Below are positions 17,710-24,692 of a stretch of DNA of 39,205 nt, piece after piece. The stretch covers positions 1,255 through 40,459 of the forward strand of contig WVZO01000690.1 in the NCBI GenBank assembly GCA_011772425.1, read 5' to 3'. The DNA is from Candidatus Aminicenantota bacterium. GTDB lineage: Bacteria > Acidobacteriota > Aminicenantia > UBA2199. The notes below the pieces were generated by a model, which did not search any database, was not told the DNA's origin, and saw nothing but the letters and a program-made list of their open reading frames with translations. Position 1 is the first letter of the stretch, and every line of letters starts with the position of its first letter. The position numbers were made by a program, and so were the translations under genes.

Positions 17710-18098
17710 TACAACCTCCATATGTTTTGGTTGAGTAAGGTGAGTAGGAGAAAGCTTCTCTTTTCTCCGCACTTACCTCACTCACCACACTCACCTTACT
17801 CACCTAAACCAAAGGATAAAGAGTAATACATTTTATGAAATAATGCAAGTTTTTTTCTTCCAAACAAAGTAAAATGATTTGAACCTGGATTGGAAATTCC
17901 GTATAAAAACAGGGTACAATGCTTGTCCGCATATGAAAAGCTTTTGCGGGGGGTCCAGGGGGGCAGTTTTCTCGAAAAGAGCCCCCTTGGCCGCCGGAGG
18001 CAAAAAAAAAAACAAAAAAAAATTGAAATCTTCTCCTAAATGCGATATTATAGGGGCTAATTTTATACAATAGTAATAAGAATAATTAGGAGGTAAAC
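17710..18098. other. 389-bp intergenic region with inverted repeats
   Basis: GAGTAAGGTGAG near 17733 is complementary to CTCACCTTACTC near 17789, enclosing tandem ctcactcacc-type repeats. The second part contains copy 2 of the dispersed hairpin repeat. Possible promoters for the flanking divergent genes were not resolved. Confidence 0.65.
17912..17990. repeat. Dispersed hairpin repeat, copy 2
   Basis: This is the same element as at 7270-7341 but in the opposite orientation: ggtacaatgcttgtccgcat, then atgaaaag, gcggggggtcc, a G run, an A/T spacer and gagcccccttgg. The stem is AGGGGGGC against GCCCCCTT. The two copies differ by small indels that keep the stem paired. Confidence 0.65.
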
Positions 18099-18917
18099 AT
18101 GAAGATAAAACGTTTATTGATGGTTTTGATGATTGTGATGTTGGGCCTGAATTTAATGGCCATTCGCTCGGTTACTTTTTTGAAAGACGGGAACAGTATT
18201 TCCGATACGATTATTGATATGAGCAGCCGCACCGGTTATGTGGAGTTCCGGGATAACCCGAAAGTTCATCGCAGCCGGGTCTGGATGATCAATTTTGAAA
18301 ATTCGCAGTGGGATTTTGCCGGTGAACGGGATCGATTATCCGGTAATACGGATACTATTTTCTTACGGAATGGACATATTTTGAATGTCAAGATTGTTGA
18401 TTTCAGCAGCAGGCGGCAGATGTTCGAGTTTTTCCAGGGTGGGGCAGTTCACGAGTCAAAAGTGGCACGTATCTATTTTTGCTGTGACAAATTGCCGGCT
18501 GCATACCAGAAAATGAAACCCACTCCATCCCCGGATGAAGGCAAACGTTATTCCACTTCTTTTATAGTGGATGGGAGAATCGTGGAATATCCCCTTTCCT
18601 ATCTCAACAGCCAGAAAACCGGTTTTACCGACGGGTTACAAATTAATACCAAAGACCTCTGGATGATCAATTTCATTGATGACAATTGGGACTTCCCCGG
18701 GGAAAGACAACGGTTGAGCAATCGAATGGATACCGTTTTTATGAATGACGGTAAAATTATATATGACAACGTGATGGATTTCGACAAAAGCAGCCTGACC
18801 TTCCGGTTTGGGAGAACAGGTTCCGTTCATGAATCCGAAATCAAGCGGATTTATTTTTGCTGCACCAAACTTCCGACAACGTTTACAAAGAGACCCATCC
18901 GTAAAAGGAAATGGTGA
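18099..18917 (+). CDS. Secreted protein of unknown function with internal duplication
   Basis: This 272-residue protein has a signal peptide (about residues 1-21: MKIKRLLMVLMIVMLGLNL) and no other membrane segment. It is an internal duplication. WMINFENSQWDFAGERDRLS near residue 64 recurs as WMINFIDDNWDFPGERQRLS near 188, each followed by a short MDT/TDT strand, and VHESKVARIYFCCDKLP near 130 recurs as VHESEIKRIYFCCTKLP near 245. Each half ends in a Cys-Cys pair. AGGAGG lies seven bases before the ATG. I do not recognise the family. Confidence 0.75.
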   Translation: MKIKRLLMVLMIVMLGLNLMAIRSVTFLKDGNSISDTIIDMSSRTGYVEFRDNPKVHRSRVWMINFENSQWDFAGERDRLSGNTDTIFLRNGHILNVKIVDFSSRRQMFEFFQGGAVHESKVARIYFCCDKLPAAYQKMKPTPSPDEGKRYSTSFIVDGRIVEYPLSYLNSQKTGFTDGLQINTKDLWMINFIDDNWDFPGERQRLSNRMDTVFMNDGKIIYDNVMDFDKSSLTFRFGRTGSVHESEIKRIYFCCTKLPTTFTKRPIRKRKW

Positions 18918-18933
18918 GGGGCTGGCTCCTGTT

Positions 18934-19326
18934 TTAAATTTGCTCGGTGATGATGTCTTTGAGCTCCTCTTTAATCTTTTGAATGGTTTCCATTTTGTCT
19001 TCGATCTTCTTAAACAGATCTTCCCGGTGTTTAATTCCTTCTTCGATTAGAAACGCGGCGCTTTCCGACCGGCTTTTGAAAAGTCCTGCATCCACCAACA
19101 TGCGCAATTTTCTATTGGCTTCTTCTGTAATGCGAACGGTCAATACCGTATTTTTTAAACCTGACTTGTCGAACGCTTCCCTGATGGTTTCTACTGTTCT
19201 TTCAGCAAATTTTCCAATACTATCCCCTAATTCTTCAAAGGCACCCCTGCAACCGTCGCTGTCTGTCTTTTTGTCCTTTTTCGTGTCTTTGGTCTCTTCT
19301 TGTTTTTTTTGTTCTTGATCGCTCAT
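18934..19326 (-). CDS. Small ribbon-helix-helix-like protein with charged N-terminus
   Basis: The 130-residue protein has a Lys/Asp/Glu/Gln-rich first 25 residues, then a helix. The segment VLTVRITEEANRKLRMLVDA, followed by KSRSESAAFLIEEGI, has the strand-helix-helix pattern of MetJ/Arc (CopG) DNA-binding proteins. It ends in an amphipathic coiled-coil helix. AAGGAGG precedes the ATG. The AT-rich repeated aattac elements just upstream (19342-19390) could be its own operator. Function is inferred from fold only. Confidence 0.65.
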   Translation of the reverse strand: MSDQEQKKQEETKDTKKDKKTDSDGCRGAFEELGDSIGKFAERTVETIREAFDKSGLKNTVLTVRITEEANRKLRMLVDAGLFKSRSESAAFLIEEGIKHREDLFKKIEDKMETIQKIKEELKDIITEQI

Positions 19327-19341
19327 TGTTTTTTCCTCCTT

Positions 19342-19390
19342 TATAATGTAATTAAATTACGAAATTACAAATTACCATATTACAAATTAA
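19342..19390. promoter_or_regulatory. AT-rich direct/inverted repeats, candidate operator for the RHH-like gene
   Basis: On the minus strand GTAATTT recurs three times with regular short spacing, followed by a TAATTACATTATA palindromic stretch that could also supply a -10 box. Ribbon-helix-helix proteins usually bind repeated short half-sites overlapping their own promoters. Confidence 0.4.
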
Positions 19391-19572
19391 ATGTCAAGAG
19401 GGAAAAAGTTTTATTTTGAATTGTGAATGATGAAGTGAATGATGTGCCGTGGGGTCAATATATAATAAGCAAATTAATAATGTACAGGACAATCAGTATG
19501 ATGCCGTTAATGGAGATAAAATTAAACAAGCGGTACCTGGAATGGCGAAGCAAGGCCAGTAATATACTCATC

Positions 19573-20415
19573 CTACAACGCCCAGTACAGTTTTTCATTA
19601 AGCAATTTATAGTAATTCATTTCACTGGATTCCACCATTTGCAGGGTTTTCGGGGAAATACGGGTTGCAAAGAAATCCCCTTTGAGCATCGGCAGTACCA
19701 TTTGGCCGTCCATGGTAATATAACTTTCGAGATCGGAGATCAAAGTTACTTTCACAGTAGAATTATCCGGTATCACCAGTGAGCGAAAGGTCAGTGAATG
19801 GGGGCAAATGGGTGTAATGATCATGCCATTCACTTTGGGTGAGACAATGGGGCCGCCAGAAGCCAGGGAATAGGCCGTGGAACCGGTGGGTGTTGAAATA
19901 ATCAACCCATCCGCTTTGATTTCTGCTACATGGGAATCATCGATATCAAGGCGCATTTTTATAATCCGGGCGATATTGCCTTTACCTGCCACCACATCAT
20001 TCAGGGTCATATAGGTGTTTCCCTTATAATCGATCTCCAGCAGTTTGCGCGTCGAGATTTTGGGTTGACCGAAAAATATTTGTTCCAGGTTACTTTCAAT
20101 GCTTTCTTTGTGCAGTTCTGTCAGGAACCCCAGGGCTCCCAGGTTAAAACCTGCCACAGGAATCTGGCTTTCCACTGCCTGCTTGGATACAGACAGAAAC
20201 GTACCGTCTCCTCCGATCAGGATGATGATATCCACATGATGCCCAATATCCTCTCTTGAAATATTACTTTTCCTTCCGATTAAATCGGCAGCGATTTTTT
20301 CAAGAACCACTTCCACCCGGAAGTTCTTCAGCGCTTTGACAGCTCTTTCCAGGTAAACAATCACCTCTTTATGAGGCTTCACTACGATTCCGGCTTTTTT
20401 ATAATTCGATTGCAT
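19573..20415 (-). CDS. nadK: NAD kinase
   Basis: At 280 residues this is the usual length for bacterial NAD kinase, which phosphorylates NAD to NADP in the cytoplasm. The signature IILIGGDGTFL occurs near residue 66, followed by NLGALGFLTE, the TLNDVVAGKG motif, and TPTGSTAYSLASGGPIV. The ATG at 20415 overlaps the end of the tlyA-like gene by 17 bases, so the two are translationally coupled. This pairing is common in many bacteria. Confidence 0.95.
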   Translation of the reverse strand: MQSNYKKAGIVVKPHKEVIVYLERAVKALKNFRVEVVLEKIAADLIGRKSNISREDIGHHVDIIILIGGDGTFLSVSKQAVESQIPVAGFNLGALGFLTELHKESIESNLEQIFFGQPKISTRKLLEIDYKGNTYMTLNDVVAGKGNIARIIKMRLDIDDSHVAEIKADGLIISTPTGSTAYSLASGGPIVSPKVNGMIITPICPHSLTFRSLVIPDNSTVKVTLISDLESYITMDGQMVLPMLKGDFFATRISPKTLQMVESSEMNYYKLLNEKLYWAL

Positions 20416-21190
20416 GAGCTATTATTTTATCATTAATGACAGGCTTTTTACCATACTCCAGCAAAAAAAAATATTCCTGGTTGCCTTTTCGTCCTTTGAC
20501 ACCGGCAGGCGTAACCCCGGTGACCGTATAATTTAAATCAATTATTCGCTGTTTCAGGTCCAGCAGGATTTCCAGGTGTTTTCCCGGTTCCCGGATAATC
20601 CCGCCTTTGCTTACCATTTCTCTTCTGGCTTCAAATTGTGGTTTAATCAGTGCCACAATTTTGGCTTGATTGAATTGGGATAGGGCAGGCAGGATTTTGG
20701 TTACTGAAATAAACGAAACATCGATGGTAATGATATCCGGTTCAAAGCCGATTTTTTCGCTGGTTAAGTTCTGTGGACAGCGGGCATTGGCTTTGATTAG
20801 TTTCAATCGTTGGTTTTGTCTTAATTGATAGTCCACCTGTTGGATATTGACATCCACGCCGGTTACGGATTCTGCGCCGTTTTTTAGCATGTAATCGGCA
20901 AATCCACCGGTGGAAATGCCAATATCCAGTGCATTTAATCCCTTGATGTTAATGGAAAAATCTTTGAAGGCCTTTTCGATTTTAAGGGCACCCCTGGAAG
21001 CATAGGGAAACTTTTCTTTCAGCGCAATGTGATTATCTTCGGTTACGATTTTATCGGACTGGTAGATCACCTGTTGGTCCACCAGGACCTCTCCGGCCAT
21101 GATCAGGGCGTTGGCTTTTTTTGGGGAATTAGCCAAGCCCCGATTCACCAACTCATCAGCCAACCTGTTTTTTAATATTTTCTGTGTCAT
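20399..21190 (-). CDS. tlyA: TlyA-family rRNA (cytidine-2'-O)-methyltransferase
   Basis: The protein has 263 residues when started at ATG 21190, the start that aligns with the family. An S4 RNA-binding domain (about residues 3-60: LADELVNRGLANSPKKANAL) precedes an FtsJ/RrmJ-type methyltransferase with SAM motif ALDIGISTGGFADYML. The catalytic Lys/Asp/Lys are found in GALKIEKAF, ITIDVSFIS and VALIKPQFEA. The family methylates 16S and 23S rRNA, although older records call it haemolysin. No good ribosome site precedes 21190; GAGG lies about 15 bases upstream, and the frame is open to 21256. Confidence 0.9.
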   Translation of the reverse strand: MTQKILKNRLADELVNRGLANSPKKANALIMAGEVLVDQQVIYQSDKIVTEDNHIALKEKFPYASRGALKIEKAFKDFSINIKGLNALDIGISTGGFADYMLKNGAESVTGVDVNIQQVDYQLRQNQRLKLIKANARCPQNLTSEKIGFEPDIITIDVSFISVTKILPALSQFNQAKIVALIKPQFEARREMVSKGGIIREPGKHLEILLDLKQRIIDLNYTVTGVTPAGVKGRKGNQEYFFLLEYGKKPVINDKIIAHAIEL

Positions 21191-21337
21191 TATGGTTATA
21201 CGTTTTACCTCTTGTTTTATTTGGTCACCTATTAAGTTTATGTCAGACCCGTTCAAAAGTCAACAACTTGTTTTCTTCTAAATTAACTTTTTATCTTTTT
21301 CGCTTCCGTGGATCCTTTCGTATTAAAACAGTATATC

Positions 21338-22525
21338 TTATGATAATCGGTTCAAAATTGAAAGCAAGTACAATATATAAGCCAAAACAAAAATAAAACC
21401 ATCCAATTTAACAATTCGCTTTCTAATGATGGAAATGAAGAATAGTAAAAAAGATATTATCATCATAATAAGGAAATCAATCAATAGTCCGTTTGATAAA
21501 CTTAGAGGTTGCGTTGCTACAATAGCTGATACTCCAAGAACCCATAAAGTATTAAAAATATTACTTCCCACAATATTTCCAACAGCAATCTCATCATTTC
21601 CTTTTATGGTAGCTATAATTGATGCAAAAATATCTGGAATCGAAGTGCCAAATGCGACAACGGTCGCACCTATAATACTTTCTTTTATACTAAGTAATCT
21701 TGCTATTGAAACAGATTCATTAACAATTATGTTTCCACTAAAATACATCGTCAAAATCGAAATAGAAATTTTTATTAATGTTTTTGCAAGTACCAACCAC
21801 CTTTTTTCTTTTTCTCTTTCTTTTTTTTCTTTTCTTTCTGGAAGCGGTTTATATTTCTTTTTAATAAGATAGCCATAAACATAACCAATGTAAAATAAAA
21901 ATAATAACACCAATAAAATTCCATCTGCTTTGCTTATATAAACCATCTCACTTGAGATTGAAATGGTTGGATTAAAATTATATATAAGAAAAATTAAGAT
22001 TATGGCACTGAATATTAAAAAAGGTAATTCAAATTTAATTGTCGATTGTTTTATACTTAAAACACAAATAATAGATGAAATCCCTATGCCTCCACAAATA
22101 TTAATTATATTACTACCAAAAATATCCCCTACAGTTATCCCTGCGTACCCCTTAACAGCAGCAATAATATTAACAAAAAATTCAGGTGCGCTTGTTCCAA
22201 AAGCAACAATAGTAAGGCCAATCGCCAATTGGGAAATGTTTAATAATCTACCTAATTTCCCTGCGGAATCTACTAGCCAATTTGCACTTGTAACTAATAA
22301 AACAAAACCTATTAAGAGGAGAGCGAAATGAGTAAGATTTAGAATAGAAAGTAATGCTGCACCTAACAAAAAATAAATACTTGTTGAAGAAATCCGATAC
22401 TCTTGATAGATTTTACCTATAGATGTATCTTTTAAATACGACAAAAAATTTTCAACATATTTCTTATAAGATTTAATCTTTGATATCGTTAAAAAAGTCT
22501 TCATCTTCATATTTTTCTTTTGCAT
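21338..22525 (-). CDS. K+/Na+-Ca2+ exchanger family membrane protein (CaCA superfamily)
   Basis: The protein has about 395 residues and some ten transmembrane helices. It contains both alpha-repeats of the CaCA antiporters: GLTIVAFGTSAPEF with GDIFGSN, and GATVVAFGTSIPDIF with GNIVGSNIFN. The acidic residue in each supplies the cation site. A charged cytoplasmic loop (about residues 235-250) separates the halves. It carries a non-homologous N-terminal extension of about 45 residues, so the true start could be downstream of 22525; it overlaps the preceding gene. It is the last gene of an AT-rich operon of membrane proteins. Confidence 0.85.
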   Translation of the reverse strand: MQKKNMKMKTFLTISKIKSYKKYVENFLSYLKDTSIGKIYQEYRISSTSIYFLLGAALLSILNLTHFALLLIGFVLLVTSANWLVDSAGKLGRLLNISQLAIGLTIVAFGTSAPEFFVNIIAAVKGYAGITVGDIFGSNIINICGGIGISSIICVLSIKQSTIKFELPFLIFSAIILIFLIYNFNPTISISSEMVYISKADGILLVLLFLFYIGYVYGYLIKKKYKPLPERKEKKEREKEKRWLVLAKTLIKISISILTMYFSGNIIVNESVSIARLLSIKESIIGATVVAFGTSIPDIFASIIATIKGNDEIAVGNIVGSNIFNTLWVLGVSAIVATQPLSLSNGLLIDFLIMMIISFLLFFISIIRKRIVKLDGFIFVLAYILYLLSILNRLS

Positions 22526-22781
22526 TGTCAAATTCAATTATATAGGACCTTAATCCCAGTGCGTTCGCTAATGGAATAATAGAAATTATTATTCCAATAC
22601 TAAATAATTGATCCGCTAGATGCACTGAAGCACGTATCAGCACTACTAGGAAAAATGTTAATATAGAAAGTACAATGAGTTTAGGGCAGAGTCTTTTTTC
22701 AACTTCAATCCTTTCTAAAAAGTCTTGATTTGAAGATAGCTCTTTGTATCTTTCCTTCTCAATATTGACAAGTTTAAACAT
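22473..22781 (-). CDS. Small membrane protein of unknown function
   Basis: This 102-residue protein has a charged N-terminal helix, two transmembrane helices (about residues 35-55 and 60-78) and an acidic C-terminal tail. AAGAAGGTG is close before the ATG. Its 3' end overlaps the exchanger gene by up to about 50 bases in another frame, suggesting coupled translation. No family recognised. Confidence 0.65.
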   Translation of the reverse strand: MFKLVNIEKERYKELSSNQDFLERIEVEKRLCPKLIVLSILTFFLVVLIRASVHLADQLFSIGIIISIIPLANALGLRSYIIEFDNAKEKYEDEDFFNDIKD

Positions 22782-22827
22782 CGCATCACCTTCTTTTTGT
22801 TTAAAATTTTATCTTCTCTCAAAACAC

Positions 22828-24090
22828 TCATATATTTTTACCCGCGCCATTTAATATATATATTGTGGCAAGAACAGTCAGAAAAATAAACGCTGAACTG
22901 TAAAGTATTAATTTAACTTTAGGTACACGAGCCCTAAGTTCGTATTTTAGACCTTTTATACCAATAAACATAAACACAAAGCCAACAATATTCGTTAGGA
23001 TATAAAAAAAACCTGCTAATGTTGTGTATACGGTTATGAGATATCCACTGAAAAGTGAAGCCAAATAAACACTTATTGGAATGTTGATGAAAATATCATT
23101 CCATAAAGTAAATGGAGATAAAATCCAACCAATAATAATTAATGCCTTAAGAAACAATCTCCATAATTGTCTATTGGGTAATTCTTTTAAAATTGATCTT
23201 ATATGCAAATCCCTTTCTACTAAAACTATTTTATTTTTTTTACAATCTTTTATAAGAATCTCATCTATTAATTCTAAAAATTTTTCTCTATCTTCCATCT
23301 TAGGACGAACATTTTTATTTTGCCACATTAATGAGAACGAATCATTCATGTGATCATGTAATTTACTTTTTGTCTTTATCCAATACCTTTCGATACTTAG
23401 AGGGTTAGATATTTTTTTTACGTTGATCACTTTACAAGTGCCTATTTTATTGATATAGCTGGATGTAACAAGATAAAGATTCCTAAACTTAATTTCGTAA
23501 TTTTTTTTTCTTTCGCCTATCCAGGGATGAAGAGGGAACATAGTTTTTATATTTCTATCAGGGGAACAGATTATTTCTCCCAAAAAGATTTTAATTTCAG
23601 TATCAAAAGGATATTCTTTAAGCAGTGTAACACTAGATGTTTTTATTTTCTGGAATTTTGTTTCTTCTAAATAATTGGAACGAATCTCTGAATGAACTTT
23701 ATTACATAAGCCTTCACAGTCTGGATGGGATCCCAAATAGGTCCAATCCCAAATCTCTTTAGCTAAGACTGCATCTGAAATTTGGGTGTCAATATCTGGT
23801 ATATGTGAATTTCTAATTTGTATAATCATTGGGTATTTTACTGAAATGATATCTTCTTCTAAATGCTTTAGCATTTTTTGCAAACGATACTCAGGGAGAC
23901 TAATGACACTTTCGATTAATAGCGCCAAAAGATAAATAAGAAATAGAGAAATTGGGAATAAAAAAATAGGATGATTGATCCCCATTTCTTTAGGAGCTGA
24001 TATAACATCCATCATGAGCAAAATTAGATAAAGGGAAGCAACAATTCCTAAAACAATGTCCTTTTTTTCTTTCAAGAACTCCCATAACAT
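22828..24090 (-). CDS. Membrane protein of unknown function with large cytoplasmic or periplasmic domain
   Basis: This 420-residue protein has two N-terminal transmembrane helices (about residues 12-30 and 42-62), a soluble domain of some 250 residues, and three or four C-terminal helices (about 315-410). The soluble part contains a Cys pair in HPDCEGLCNKVH. ATG 24090 is chosen because AGGAGG lies eight bases upstream; GTG 24093 is also possible. Codon use is strongly AT-biased, like the two genes downstream and unlike the flanking genes. It is first in the operon driven by the promoter at 24125-24153. Confidence 0.7.
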   Translation of the reverse strand: MLWEFLKEKKDIVLGIVASLYLILLMMDVISAPKEMGINHPIFLFPISLFLIYLLALLIESVISLPEYRLQKMLKHLEEDIISVKYPMIIQIRNSHIPDIDTQISDAVLAKEIWDWTYLGSHPDCEGLCNKVHSEIRSNYLEETKFQKIKTSSVTLLKEYPFDTEIKIFLGEIICSPDRNIKTMFPLHPWIGERKKNYEIKFRNLYLVTSSYINKIGTCKVINVKKISNPLSIERYWIKTKSKLHDHMNDSFSLMWQNKNVRPKMEDREKFLELIDEILIKDCKKNKIVLVERDLHIRSILKELPNRQLWRLFLKALIIIGWILSPFTLWNDIFINIPISVYLASLFSGYLITVYTTLAGFFYILTNIVGFVFMFIGIKGLKYELRARVPKVKLILYSSAFIFLTVLATIYILNGAGKNI

Positions 24091-24124
24091 CACGTTAGCC
24101 TCCTATGATTAAAATTAAAGTAGA

Positions 24125-24153
24125 ATTATATACGAGCTTTAAATGGATTGCAA
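24125..24153 (-). promoter_or_regulatory. Promoter of the AT-rich membrane-protein operon
   Basis: On the minus strand TTGCAA (24153-24148) is followed after 17 bases by a perfect TATAAT (24130-24125). Predicted start is about 24118, leaving a leader of about 28 bases that includes AGGAGG before ATG 24090. Confidence 0.65.
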
Positions 24154-24692
24154 GTAAAAAGTGAAGAAATTTGTGTCTTGGTTCAGCGTGAATTGGGAAA
24201 ATCACTCACCAATTTAAGTTTGTTTCTGGCCTTCGGCCTGTTTAAAACGCTACATTAGTGACAACACCAAAAGATTTCACAGTTCTATTTGCTATATCGC
24301 AACTATGGATATGCTGAAAGGAAGGCAGAAAGACATTCATCAGCAACGAGACCGAAAACTGGAACAAGCAAGATTTCTAAGAAAGCAGAAGAGAATGAAA
24401 CTAAGGGAAAGGGGATTAACTCAAATGATTATAGAAGGTATTATTGAAACGGTGGGTAATTGCCAGAGGCATTATTACTCACTTAGAAAAAATGCCGGTT
24501 CTCCAATTCACGGTGAGCCAAAACCAAATCTGTTTAAAAAGCAATCATTTTTTTACCACAGAGGACACAGAACATGGAGAAAAATTACCAAAAACCAGGA
24601 TTTCAACGTTTGGGGATTGACATCAATTCTCAAAACTCTTACAATGTAAGACCATAGATTGTTCAAAAGTAAAAAGAACCTGTGAGGTAGCA
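24154..24692. other. Intergenic region; no supported gene
   Basis: A 114-codon frame at 24305 lacks a ribosome site and runs through the dispersed repeat at 24555-24585 (accacagaggacacagaa). I see no family likeness. The upstream ggccttcggcc palindrome at about 24229 and the AT-rich flank suggest decayed DNA. Confidence 0.5.

Noticed and set aside
24305..24649. 114-codon ORF between the membrane operon and the cytochrome
   Set aside because: No ribosome site; its 3' part is the dispersed accacagag repeat; no recognisable domain.
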